Shown: positions 54,070-64,000 of the stretch, piece by piece
How positions within the stretch are numbered: the first letter of the stretch is position 1
How the letters are laid out: each line of letters starts with the position of its first letter
Assembly: GCA_949317995.1 (NCBI GenBank)
Contig: OX439050.1
Coordinates: 2,356,001 to 2,420,000 of the forward strand
Reading direction: 5' to 3'
DNA: 64,000 nucleotides
From: Acholoe squamosa
Lineage: Eukaryota > Annelida > Polychaeta > Phyllodocida > Polynoidae
Notes under the pieces: model-generated
Told to the model about the DNA's origin: nothing
Seen by the model: the letters and a program-made list of their open reading frames with translations, nothing else
Databases searched by the model: none
Position numbers and translations under genes: made by a program

Positions 54070-55779
54070 TTGGTAGATACTCTCTGCGACAGGGACTCGC
54101 TCATTTGTACCTCCAGTCTGTCCGAATTGTTGTCTGCTTATGGAGACTATGCTCCCATGTGGGACATTAGATCTTCTCATACACTCAAAGGAGTGAAGTC
54201 CCAGATGAAACCAGCTGGATGGCTATCTATGCTAAGCGGCGGTCCCAATTCAGTTTTTGGCATTAACGCATGGGATTACGACTCACATTTTCTCTTAGAC
54301 GGCATGATGCATGGATTTAAACTAGTAGACCCAGGTTCACCTATCCCATCATACAGTACTAAAAACTATGTACCCAAGGAAGCTAAGAGCTTCATCAATG
54401 AATTGCTAAAATCTGAAATCGAACAAGGGAAATTGTCAAAAGTGCAGTCACCCCCTACATGCATTCATGCGTTAGGCGCAGTTGAAAAGAAAGAAGGCGG
54501 ATATAGGCCAATTACAGACGCAAGTCGACCAGAAGGTCTTTCTATAAATTCTCATATGAGCGAAACTTTTCAGCACTTCAGCTACACAAGTGTTGACGAT
54601 GTATCTAGGGTTCTAAAACCGGGTATGTTTATGGCCGTCACAGACATATCAGCGGCATATCGTTCTATCATGATAAGACCTAAAGACAGGCAATACCAAG
54701 GACTAAAGTGGTCGCTTGATTCCGAGGAAGTTTATTTGGTGGACAATTTTGTATCGTTTGGTACAAGAATGGCAGCTTTCCTTTTTAATAGGATAACGGA
54801 TAGTATCACTCGCTACATGAGAGCGAATGGTTATTACTGCTTTAACTACCTCGACGACCTACTTACCATGGGCAACTCGTTTGAAGAGTGCCAACAAGCT
54901 CAATTATTCCTGCACAGCGTTCTACACTCGTTGGGATTTTATGTGTCTTATAAGAAGGTACTGTCCCCTGCACAAGTACAAATATACTTAGGAATTCAGA
55001 TTGACTCAGTGGAGATGCGACTCCGCTTACCAGATGATAAGGTCAAAAAGCTGCACAGCGAGCTTAGTTTCTTCGCATGTCGCCGTAAGGCAACAAAGAA
55101 ACAACTGCGCCGCTTATGTGGAATCTTGTCTCATTGCTCTACCCTGGTACGTGGAGGTCGCACATTCTCCCACCGTGTTATAGCTATGTTATCAGCGTTC
55201 ACCAGCAGCAAGCGTTATATAACTTTGTCAAAAGGGTTCTTCAAAGACCTAGATTGGTGGACGAGGTTCGCTGGATGGTTCAACGGAGAAGCAAAAATTG
55301 TAGTGGATATTCCACCAGCTCGCTGTGATTTATACATGGACGCCTCAAATGCAGGCTATGGCATACACTACGGCAAAGATTGGTTGTGTGCGGGTTGGAG
55401 GTGTCACATCAGTATGAACATTGACAGACATGGTCATTGTTTGCCTGCCCCTAGCCAATTTGTCCCGGAGAACATAAATATTAGGGAACTTTATCCTATA
55501 TTAATGGCTATTAGCAGATGGGGTCCCTCATGGCGGAACAAAAAGGTCATCTGTTACACGGACAACACCCATGTAGTTAGTGCTTTAAACCAGGGTAAAA
55601 GTGTCAATGCCAGGGCCATGGATTTCCTACGGGAACTGTTTTGGCTTACCGTCTTGTATAATTGCCATATTGTTGCATTCCATGTACCCGGTAAACTTAA
55701 CACCATCGCAGACGCACTGTCTCGAGTCCTATATTACCCACATAACCTTCCATTGTCTTTATGTTGTAGCGGCTGCTAA
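54070..55779 (+). CDS. DIRS-like reverse transcriptase and RNase H
   Basis: The frame has no ATG at its start; it opens after a TAG at 54055-54057 and the first possible start-like codon is 54070. RT: GGYRPITDASRPEG, MAVTDISAAYRSI, FVSFGTRMAAFLFNRI, and the catalytic NYLDDLL (about 54847-54865). RNase H: DLYMDASNAGYG (about 55327-55360), INIRELYPI, YTDNTHVV, and a terminal NTIADALSR. The frame differs from ORF1, so translation may use frameshifting or re-initiation. Confidence 0.9.
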   Translation: MVDTLCDRDSLICTSSLSELLSAYGDYAPMWDIRSSHTLKGVKSQMKPAGWLSMLSGGPNSVFGINAWDYDSHFLLDGMMHGFKLVDPGSPIPSYSTKNYVPKEAKSFINELLKSEIEQGKLSKVQSPPTCIHALGAVEKKEGGYRPITDASRPEGLSINSHMSETFQHFSYTSVDDVSRVLKPGMFMAVTDISAAYRSIMIRPKDRQYQGLKWSLDSEEVYLVDNFVSFGTRMAAFLFNRITDSITRYMRANGYYCFNYLDDLLTMGNSFEECQQAQLFLHSVLHSLGFYVSYKKVLSPAQVQIYLGIQIDSVEMRLRLPDDKVKKLHSELSFFACRRKATKKQLRRLCGILSHCSTLVRGGRTFSHRVIAMLSAFTSSKRYITLSKGFFKDLDWWTRFAGWFNGEAKIVVDIPPARCDLYMDASNAGYGIHYGKDWLCAGWRCHISMNIDRHGHCLPAPSQFVPENINIRELYPILMAISRWGPSWRNKKVICYTDNTHVVSALNQGKSVNARAMDFLRELFWLTVLYNCHIVAFHVPGKLNTIADALSRVLYYPHNLPLSLCCSGC

Positions 55780-56569
55780 GTTATGTGAAGAATTGGATTT
55801 GAAAGCAGCAGTTGCTAGAGCACACGCTTGGAGTGTATCCACATGGAAGACCAAGTGCAGCCAATGGAAACGCTTTATTGCATTTTGCACCATTTCTGCT
55901 TCAGTGCCTTTACCAACTTCAGCTAAGACACTATGTCGCTACATAGTTTATCTCTTTGCAGATCTGAAGTATAGCACTATTGATAATTATGTCAGCTCGG
56001 TGATCAGCCTCAATGCTCACTACGGACATGACATTACTTGGATAAGGTCCAACTTTATGTTTAAATGCACCATGTCGGGACTTAGAAGAATACTTGGGGA
56101 TCCTATCCCAATTAGGACTACTCTGTCAGTTTCTCAATTACTCGCTATGTTCAAGAACGTTGATTTGTTTGCACCCGATCAGCTAGCTATGTGGGCGTGC
56201 ATAGTTACTAGTTTCAGGACTCTTCTAAGGAAAAGCAATCTGGTGGTGGATAGTTGTGCTAAGGCTTCACCACACTTCCTAAGACGGAACTCAGTTTCAT
56301 TCACCAGCTGGGGTATGATAATAACAGTATCAAGTTCCAAAACTATACAGTTCGGACAAAGAGTCCACCACATCCCAGTGGTAGCTTCCCCAGACTCTCC
56401 ACTATGTGCCGTATCACTTCTCAAAAGGCACTTCGACATTACTCCAACAACGGACCCAGAGGCACCAGCCTTTCTAATCCGTAAAGGCAAAGCTCTACCA
56501 CAAAAATTGTATTTGAAGCACTCCCTATTACTTCAAATCCTCTTACAAACAGTATATAACTTCAAATAA
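55601..56569 (+). pseudogene. DIRS-like tyrosine recombinase, truncated
   Basis: Overlaps the end of RNase H in another frame; the recognisable domain begins near 55780 (AHAWSVSTWKTKCSQWKRF). The first Arg box (SFRTLLRKSNL, about 56212-56245) is present, and the segment FLIRKGKALPQKLYLKHS is typical just before the missing HSFR box. The frame then ends (QTVYNFK) right after the 63-bp repeat, so the HxxR and Tyr residues are absent. It cannot be catalytic as it stands. Confidence 0.8.
56488..56550 (+). repeat. 63-bp direct repeat, right copy
   Basis: Identical to 51828-51890 and in the coding frame of the recombinase. Right flank AGTATATAAC. Confidence 0.9.
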
Positions 56570-56626
56570 GGTAAAAATATATATTGTACATTCCCTCTGC
56601 GAAATGACGGAGTTTCGCATTTTTTC

Positions 56627-56639
56627 GGGGGAGACGGAG
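56627..56639 (+). promoter_or_regulatory. E4 polypurine tract
   Basis: GGGGGAGACGGAG, five bases before the right LTR. The sequence just upstream (56599-56620) forms a 7-bp hairpin TGCGAAA/TTTCGCA. Confidence 0.6.
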
Positions 56640-56644
56640 TATTC

Positions 56645-57998
56645 TATCATATACCATTTTATTATTCCATAAATTGTAACATATTATTGTATTAATCAAA
56701 GAATATATAAGAAATTAATACATAGGTTGGTTATAAGAGCTATAAGAGCACTCAAACTTTATATAAGAGCGTTCATGCTCCACTGCACACCAGCTATATC
56801 AAATATACATAAGTTACATCACCAAAGGAACCGACCTCATGGTCCACTGCATAATATAATGCTTTTAAGGGTCTAAGTGACCGACCTCATGGTCCAGTGC
56901 ACAATTTAATAACTTGTAAGTGAATGCAACCAGCCGTCACGGGTGCCTGGGCACCGCTGACGCCGTCATGGGTGTCTGAGCACCCAAACACTGAACAATA
57001 GCTTACATAAGTCACAACGCCATAACCTTCCGGGCGCTCTAGCGTTGCTCCTGAGCAACCTAGGTCAAATATCAAAGCATTTATGGAAAGCCCATAATTA
57101 GACGGTCAAAATGAGCCCAAGAACAAGGCGGAACTCCTATTATTAAGGACGTTACACTATGTAGACTAATTCAACCTCAGAATGCGCTACAGACAAACCA
57201 GCGTAAGTTACGCGCCCGGGAAGCAAGCATTTGTAACTTGACATATTCAAGTCCGCACATGCGCAAAATGGCGGTTGTAACGGTGTAAACGACCGAGATA
57301 TGAGGGTCTGAAGTGGCAGTACCGACCAAGACAATGGGGGACATGGCGGCGTCCATGGGGGTCCTTTGTGCACCCAGTGACACATGAAAGACTCCCCTCA
57401 AACAATTGCAGAGTTAGGCAGATGCCACTGGCTCCAGTCAGTCTGAGGAGCAAAGCCAAGAAATGGTACAAATAGCACTGGCTGCTCCTCCTAGAAATCA
57501 GAATCACCAGAACCACCCTAGAGGTAACATCTCCAGTCATCACTCCTGCTACCTGCTATAGCTCTACACTATGGTTAGACTATGCCAGACAGGCATAGGG
57601 CTGAACCACTAGTGGCCAGAGGCTATCTCCTACAAGACATCTACCAGAGGGTAAAGTTATACATTATTATATTATTCCTCTAAGCAGCAGGTCAGGAGCT
57701 AGGTGTGGGAACCCACCTAGAACTATACTGGACATTGTATTATTATTATTACCTCACAGGTTGAGTGGAACAGAACATTATACTTTATAAACACTTGTAT
57801 ATTTACTGTATGTGGAAATTACCTGCATATTAACATATGTGTGATTGATATTTCCTACATGTTGCCTAAAGCTGAATAAACCAGTGATAACTGGAAATAA
57901 CACAATTTATAAGAGCTTGATGATTTTACACTATATACCACTAGTCATATGGTATTTCTCATATGACAACTTGATCATGCACAATTACTAGTATGACA
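56645..57998 (+). repeat. E4 3' LTR (1354 bp)
   Basis: Aligned with the left LTR end to end. Two extra blocks (about 57022-57136 and 57259-57310) account for the length difference. TATA box TTTATATAAGAG near 56758. Followed by CTCC, the target duplication. Confidence 0.92.
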
Positions 57999-58002
57999 CT
58001 CC

Positions 58003-58420
58003 CAAGTAGACCAGTATGATGTGCCTAAACTGAGGACATGGCCAGTGTTTTATAAGCGAAGTGAGGACATTTGTACAATTTGAATAGCTATCTTATATCT
58101 ACTTTTCTGATCCTAAACACAAGAGTATTCAGTCTATTTATGAAGAATAGACTGTTTTTTTTAAATAACCAAGACATTATTACCTACCCATGTGCTCAAA
58201 CAAATTGGTGACTCAAACGATGTGTATGCAAACTGAGGACATAATCACACAGTATGTGTATGCGAATAGAGGACTTGATCTTAGATATACTCCACACAGT
58301 GTGTTTGCAAACTGAGGACTTAGCCACAACAGAGTGTGTATGCAAACTGAGGACACACAGTATATGTATGCAAACTGAGAACATGGCCACACAGTATGTG
58401 TTGTTAAACTCTATGTGTTG
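58003..58420. repeat. Degenerate repeats with TGTATGCAAACTGAGGACA
   Basis: About six imperfect units containing ATGCAAACTGAGGACA and ACACAGTATGTG between 58215 and 58405, with weaker copies to 58690. No gene. Confidence 0.7.
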
Positions 58421-59410
58421 GAGTTACTATTAAAGATGAGTTCTGAGAATTGTTTGTGAAGGAAAGGGTAGACAGGATATAGTAAGGTGACTAATGATAG
58501 TGAGAAGATAACAGTTATAGATGATAGAAACAGGTATCTAACAGTGTATGTAGATAGAGGACATTAGTACACCATGTGGGCAAATACAGGACCTGGTTAA
58601 AGGTAAGGTCCATAAAGTGTGTATATACAAACTAATACAGTGCGCGTCTGCAAATAGAAAACTAGTGTATACATACTCTGAGCAAACTGATGACATATCC
58701 AAAATTAGATTTTCATTGTAAAGGGACTCCTTGTGATAAGGTTTCCCTTGGGAGTGAGTGGATATAGGAGGAACTGCAGAAGAGAAAACATTTAGATGGC
58801 TCTGATGTACTGTACAGAATTTTCTTCTGAACCTAAAACCAACATTAAGGTAATATACAGTCAAAAACACAGAAAAATAATCATGCAACTTTTGAGAAGA
58901 TATGTATGAACAACTGTGGTATGTGGTCTCTTCTCTACTCTCTGACAGCTCTAATGTAGAAAGGACAAAGACATATTTATGTCAGTCCTCCCCCTGGCTT
59001 ATGGGGTCTTTAGTCAGTCCTCACCATGTACTGTGGGGTCCTTCCCCACTTCAAAGCTTCAACACTGCAGGGATTAGTTTACAACTTGACTGTTTCTGTG
59101 ACCCAATTAACCTAAGGTTCTGGTCGCATTAATTAAGGTATTGGCTCTATACGACAGGAATAGAAACATACATACATTACTTTTCATGTTACTCATAGAC
59201 CCAAAGTCTGCTCTCAATCAACATTCTGATTTTTTTTTAGTTTTCATTAACTGACATATCATTGGATGGTTATACTCACGTGTACATTAATTCAGATGAG
59301 AAAAGTGCCAGCAATTGAATTCACTATTGTTGTATGAATGTGGACCACAAGACTTGAATTGTTATTAGACATTGGTGCATGCAGGTAAATATCTATAATG
59401 TTCCCTTGAT
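58421..59410. other. Gene-free DNA
   Basis: AT-rich. Short open frames have no recognisable motifs. Nothing supported. Confidence 0.6.
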
Positions 59411-59909
59411 ACAGACACCTTTTTGGTTCATATACCTTCTGCTGCTGGGATGTGGGATCCTTGTTCAGTCACCGCCCTGGAGTGTGGGGTCCTGTCATTT
59501 TAGTGCACATGTTGGTGATATCACTGATATCATGGAATTGGTACATCAATATAGATCAATATAAATTTATGTAAAAAGGGGTAGGCAGGTGCATGGATAA
59601 GGATATGTATTTTTTAAACATGACTAGTATCTAATTTGTTGGGAGATCATACAGGTACTATGTCAAAAATGATTTTCAGCAAGCACTTAAGTATTTTGAC
59701 TGGCACAACTTCTATTATAGCAGGGACCCTAATACATGCTGGGATAACATGTGCGTAAGTATGCACACAAAACTAAATAAGACCATGACCCTAAGATCAT
59801 GAGAATTAGACAATACAGACACCTTCCTGGCTCATACACCTTCTGCTCCTGGGATGTGGGATCCTTGTTCAGTCACCGCCCTGGAGTGTGGGGTCCTGCC
59901 ATTTTGGTT
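59411..59909. repeat. 95-bp direct repeat, two copies 404 bp apart
   Basis: 59411-59505 and 59815-59909 are alike (shared GGGATGTGGGATCCTTGTTC and CACCGCCCTGGAGTGTGGGG). A related TGTGGGGTCCT fragment is near 59032. No gene between. Confidence 0.85.
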
Positions 59910-61539
59910 ACACTATATATAAAAATGGGTTGCTAGATCGCTGGTTAGAAATGTTCAATTTGTGACTGCTTCAGAGTGGGGTACCCTTGGGGTACCAGAT
60001 GAAGCAAAATTTTCAGGCTGTGCAGAAGTGAGGGAAGTGCCAGCTAACTCGACATGACATGATGACATTTAAACAAAAATATTCTAATACTTTGGGGGTG
60101 TTTCACAAACTTGATTAGTTCCTGATACTTTACTTTTGAGGTGTTCTTTGTTTACTTGCTTGGTAAATCGTTTTATAACCTTAAAAGTCGCCAGTAAATC
60201 TGCAATGGTTGCCATATTGGATCTCGGTTCAGAGATATCGGCACACTTCCTGTGGTTATTGATAAGGGAAATCTCCCTACGACTGCAGATCTAAATGGTA
60301 CTCCCCATGGGCTTCAGGTCATGTTAAGATCTGACTGGTAGTTTCAGAGAAACTTTAAAAATGTACCTCCGAAAGGATCTGCTTGGAGATTGCTAGATTT
60401 TTTTGACGTTGCTATTATCATGCGCCACTAAATTATGCAACTGTAATGTAAAACACCAGGGGGCAGCATCTTCAGTTGAGATGCTCTGAGGGAAGGCCCA
60501 TAAGTCTTCTTCCCCCCTCGTAGTCCCTTTCCTCCAAAATTTGCCCTTAACCAAACTATGTTCTAGAAGCTCACCCTATACTGCTCGGGCATTATAAGGG
60601 GATGCCCAAAAGAGCTCCATGCACCATGGCAATTGATTGGCTGTATGGTCCCAGTCTTTAACATATTGTCCACTTAAGCCCAGAAATGAGGGACAGGCAA
60701 CAAGAAGGCTATCCCAAGGAAGATGTGTGTCAGATGTGTCCAACTATTAACCTAATGCCATTCACCCATCCTGGGGAGGGCCTCCTGAGAATGTGCCCAG
60801 GCAACTGACTAGATAGTGTATACCTCCAACTGCCTAAGTTGGTAAGGCATGCCAGTAAACTGAGGGAGAGAATTTGAGGATAGACAAAGGCTCAAAGACA
60901 TATTAGGTGGGGGCAGAAGAGCCAGCTTAGTTGATCTATCCTAGGAGGCAATAGTTATATAGCAACCAGCAGTGAGCGATAATTCAAAGAGTCACCTGAA
61001 AAGCAGGGAGCCACAGAACAGACAGACGAGAAGCATTCAGAGAAGTTTGTGAAAACTGCAGGAGGAATACTAAGGAGGCTGCTGATAACTTAGGGTTAGA
61101 GGTAAACCACTAGAAGCTGGGTGACCAGTTGTTGCACAGCAGTCTTTGCTGGAAAAAGTCCTGGTGAAGGTCGAGATTCAATGGGCCCCGACCCCCTGGC
61201 CGGACCAGGATGGTGGAAGAGCTGGAACAGAACATGGCCTTCTGAGTGGGATGTCCCTTGAGTTGTCAGGGATCAGTCGCTCTCATTAACAATTTCATCA
61301 ACATTACCAACTGGTTGATATTGTGTTGATAGTTTTGATCAACCTGTCTTCAACACTTTTTCAATCATTCCAAATCAATTTTGTCAACCATCACCATTTC
61401 AACATCAGATCAATAGTTGACATATCACTGCTGATATATTGTTCAGCAGTGTTCTATGGCTGATCTTGGAGTATCTAATTGTAGAACCTCACAGTACCAG
61501 TCCTCTAGGAGATGAGAACTCTACCAGTAGGGCCCCAGC
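59910..61539. other. Gene-free DNA
   Basis: No supported gene or RNA. A stretch rich in CAACA/TTGAT motifs at about 61280-61450 is low-complexity. Confidence 0.55.
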
Positions 61540-61812
61540 CAGGTAAAATTGACAAAGGGACAAGTCCATTTCTTAAAATTGACTAGGTACATAGGGGTGG
61601 ATGACAGGGGACAAGAGTCATTTCTTAGAATCGACAAGGGGACAAGGCCACTTCTTAAATTCGACAAGGGACATAGGGGTGGGTGACAGGGCCAAGAGCC
61701 ATTTCTTAGAATCGACAAGGGGACAAGGCCACTTTTTGAATTTGACAAGGGACATAGGGGTGGATGACAAGGGACAAGAGCCATTTCTTAGAATCGACGA
61801 GGGACTTGAGAC
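61540..61812. repeat. 81-bp tandem repeat (about 3 units)
   Basis: TTCTTAGAATCGACAAGG recurs at 61622, 61703 and 61785 (last with GACGAGG). Units include GGGACAAGGCCACTT and ATAGGGGTGG. Open frames here derive from the repeat. Confidence 0.88.
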
Positions 61813-63060
61813 CCCCCTGTCTAGGGCCCTACCATTTAAACACCAGCCATGGCTCTGTAGGGAGACACGCCTGTTGACCCCATCCATTTGCAAATGAGCA
61901 GAACTGAGCACATCCTGTAGAGAGAAACAATAGGATCAAAGGATAGAAGTTTGTTTGCTTGGGCTTAAATATCAGTCATCAGGAATTGGAACTTTAGATG
62001 GGAGTTGTTCATAGAAATTGTGGGATAATTAAACCAAAAATCATGGAAATAGGTTCTTTAGGATCTAGTCTTTCATTACACATGTACAATACCCAAGACA
62101 AATGTTGATTTATTTACGAAAACAGAGTTGAAATTACCTCAGAATTTTGAGCTCTTTATGAGGCAAGCTGGCCTACCATTGATCTCTATGGGACGATAGA
62201 TTTTGACGATGAACATAGCACATGGAGTCCTATGGGAATTGGCAAGTTAAGATGCTTTTTTTTCAGCAGGTATGAGCTGAAACTGTTCCCCAAATGACGA
62301 TTAATATTGCCCGAAATGCATGGATTATATTGAAAAACTCATTAATTTCAAGTTAAATCGATAGAATCTATCGAATTCTCCATCAAAATTGTTACTTCTG
62401 GCAGGAGGGGGTCGGGCATGTGCAGAGAGATGCAAAATCCAAAATCACGAACACGGAGACAATTGGTTTATGGTGCTATTGACACTGCTTGATTATAACA
62501 AAATGGAGGAGAAATACAATCTCTCAGGCCATGTATTGTTAATATGGATCCTTCGTAAACACCTGCTGATACACTGGAATGCTTAACTCGCCATGAGAGG
62601 AGTTATTCGCCATTGAAAAATACGAGTGATGAATGCATTGTCCATAGCCTTAACCATTGATGACTCGGACACACTATAGTGACAAGTCTCATATGGTAGG
62701 TGACCTAGGCCATGAGTGCTCTATAGCACATGTCAAATCTTTTTGTCTTTAGAATCTCCAGCATTCAGTGAGTGAGTGAAGGTCATATTCATGGCAAGCA
62801 CTACATTACAATTTCACAGGAAAAATGTGGTAGTGCCCACGCATATGTGCACTACACACATCCAGAGGGGATAGGAAAGAGGAGAAATAGAACCTTTTAA
62901 GTGGGCTAGGGAAGCCCTCCAGCATTCAGTGATTAGTATCTATGATGATGAAAGGAAACCGGCCAAACTAGCAGAAAACCAGTAAAGTAACATAACTGCC
63001 AATAAAAGCCGATAACATTAAATGCTTATAGGTGGAGATAATTAGTAGCTCTACATTGGG
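61813..63060. other. Gene-free DNA
   Basis: Nothing supported. CCAGCATTCAGTGA occurs twice (about 62758 and 62919). Confidence 0.5.
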
Positions 63061-63067
63061 TCACTAC

Positions 63068-64000
63068 TGAGGGTGGAGTGCTCTGAGTGCAGTGAGGTTG
63101 TGGAGGGTGGAGTGCTGTGAGTGCTGTGAGGTTGTGGAGGGTGGAGTGCGCTGAGTGCTGTGAGGTTGTGGAGGGTGGAGTGCTCTGAGTGCTGTGAGGT
63201 TGTTGAGGGCGGAGTGCTCTGAGTGCTGTGAGGTTGTGGAGGGTGGAGTGTGCTGAGTGCTGTGAGGTTGTGGAGGGTGGAGTGCTCTGAGTGCTGTGAG
63301 GTTGTGGAGGGCAGAGTGCTGTGAGTGCTGTGAGGTTGTGGAGGGTGGAGTGCTGTGAGTGCTGTGAGGTTGTGGAGGGTGGAGTGCTCTGAGTGCTGTG
63401 AGGTTGTGGAGGGTGGACTGCTGTGAGTGCAGTGAGGTTGTGGAGGGTGGAGTGCTCTGAGTGCTGTGAGGTTGTGGAGGGTGGAGTGCTGTGAGTGCAG
63501 TGAGGTTGTGGAGGGTGGAGTGCGCTGAGTGCTGTGAGGTTGTGGAGGGCAGAGTGCTGTGAGTGCTGTGAGGTTGTGGAGGGTCGAGTGCGCTGAGTGC
63601 TGTGAGGTTGTGGAGGGTGGAGTGCTGTGAGTGCAGTGAGGTTGTGGAGGGTGGAGTGCGCTGAGTGCTGTGAGGTTGTGGAGGGTGGAGTGCTCTGAGT
63701 GCTGTGAGGTTGTGGAGGGTGGAGTGCTGTGAGTGCTGTGAGGTTGTGGAGGGTGGAGTGCTGTGAGTGCTGTGAGGTTGTGGTGGGTGCAGTGCTGTGA
63801 GGTTGTGGAGGGTGGAGTGCTGTGAGTGCTGTGAGGTTGTGGAGGGTGGAGTGCTGTGAGTGCAGTGAGGTTGTGGAGGGTGGAGTGCTCTGAGTGCTGT
63901 GAGGTTGTGGAGGGTGGAGTGCTCTGAGTGCTGTGAGGTTGTGGAGGGTCGAGTGCTGTGAGTACTGTGAGGTTGTGGTGGGTGGAGTGCTGTGAGGTTG
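63068..64000. repeat. 34-bp satellite running off the window
   Basis: About 27 units: GGAGTGCTGTGAGTGCTGTG plus AGGTTGTGGAGGGT, with CTCTG, GCGCTG and GTGCAG variants. Length unknown because it reaches the right edge. Confidence 0.95.

Larger units (their letters stand above)
51828..56569 (+). mobile_element. DIRS-like (tyrosine-recombinase) retrotransposon, 3' truncated
   Basis: Three genes on the + strand in DIRS order: zinc-binding Gag-like ORF1, RT-RNase H, and a tyrosine recombinase overlapping RT-RNase H. No integrase or protease. A 63-bp direct repeat lies at 51828-51890 and 56488-56550; the second copy is inside the recombinase gene. The recombinase lacks its last catalytic motifs, so the right part is missing or altered. 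Nested between E3 and the right LTR of E4. Confidence 0.85.
29871..57998 (+). mobile_element. E4: long-LTR gypsy element with env-like gene, 28 kb through nesting
   Basis: LTRs 29871-31060 and 56645-57998 share sequence from TATCATATACC to CTAGTATGACA and are flanked by CTCC (29867-29870 and 57999-58002). Inside on the + strand: a leader with 20-bp repeats, gag, pol and an envelope-like gene. Nested within it are a DNA element (35951-37136), E3 (40198-50687) and a DIRS-like element (51828-56569). Frameshifts, stops and loss of the integrase core make it inactive. Confidence 0.85.

Noticed and set aside
57152-57543. Frames in the E4 LTR (also 30262-30605)
   Set aside because: They lie in non-coding LTR, in both copies, with no known domain.
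61521-61911. Frames with FKKWPCPLVDSKK-type repeats
   Set aside because: Derived from the 81-bp tandem repeat.
62389-62586. Small + strand ORF
   Set aside because: No motifs, no neighbours, length expected by chance.

Overview
The window is animal nuclear DNA and is almost entirely repetitive. Evidence for this is a two-exon tyrosine-recombinase gene with GT/AG splice sites, LTR retrotransposons with tRNA primer sites and TATA-bearing LTRs, a DIRS-like retroelement, short satellites and a tRNA gene with Pol III boxes. The mix of Ty3/gypsy, DIRS and Crypton-like elements suggests a marine invertebrate, perhaps a mollusc or other lophotrochozoan, but no host gene fixes the taxon.

Layout. 1-9188: E1, a Ty3/gypsy element on the + strand, cut by the left window edge: gag, pol (one nonsense codon) and a third ORF (ORF3). 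9341-9412: tRNA-Cys. 9430-14157: four successive satellites with units of 31, 39, 68 and about 34 bp. 14158-15470: remnants of an unidentified exon-like sequence. 15471-29242: E2, a decayed relative of E1 on the - strand with both LTRs and a 4-bp target duplication (ACAC). E2 is itself broken by a Crypton-like tyrosine-recombinase element (22101-25035) and carries a second fragment of that recombinase at 20001-20333. 29247-29866: host spacer. 29871-57998: E4, a second gypsy lineage with 1.2-1.35 kb LTRs and target duplication CTCC. E4 is inflated to 28 kb by nested insertions: a TA-flanked foldback-type DNA element in pol (35951-37136), E3 (40198-50687, - strand, the third member of the E1 family, with an intact pol), and a DIRS-like element (51828-56569). 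E4 also has an F-type-like envelope gene. 58003-64000: gene-free DNA with several tandem repeats, ending in a 34-bp satellite that runs off the window.

The most interesting system is the E1/E2/E3 family. All three carry, downstream of pol in the usual env position and on the same strand, a large third ORF that is not an envelope gene. In E1 and E3 it encodes a conserved N-terminal helical segment, an acidic low-complexity region, a Cys cluster, two C2H2-like zinc fingers and a C-terminal GPESQ motif. Between pol and ORF3 all three elements keep a short non-coding motif (46 bp, 40/46 identical between E2 and E3) although the ORF3 proteins have diverged strongly. A hairpin precedes ORF3 in each. 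The family also shares a tRNA-His primer site, a Gag with an N-terminal coiled coil and Gly/Asn-rich linker, an AT-hook-like tail on integrase, and the decamer GGAAAACTAG at the gag stop. The unrelated E4 has the same decamer.

How the parts work together: Gag packages the RNA, Pol (protease, reverse transcriptase, RNase H, integrase) copies and inserts it, and ORF3 is inferred to be a nucleic-acid-binding accessory protein made from a downstream message or spliced RNA. Most copies here carry stops, frameshifts or deletions. E3 pol, E1 ORF3 and E3 ORF3 (up to its truncated end) remain open.
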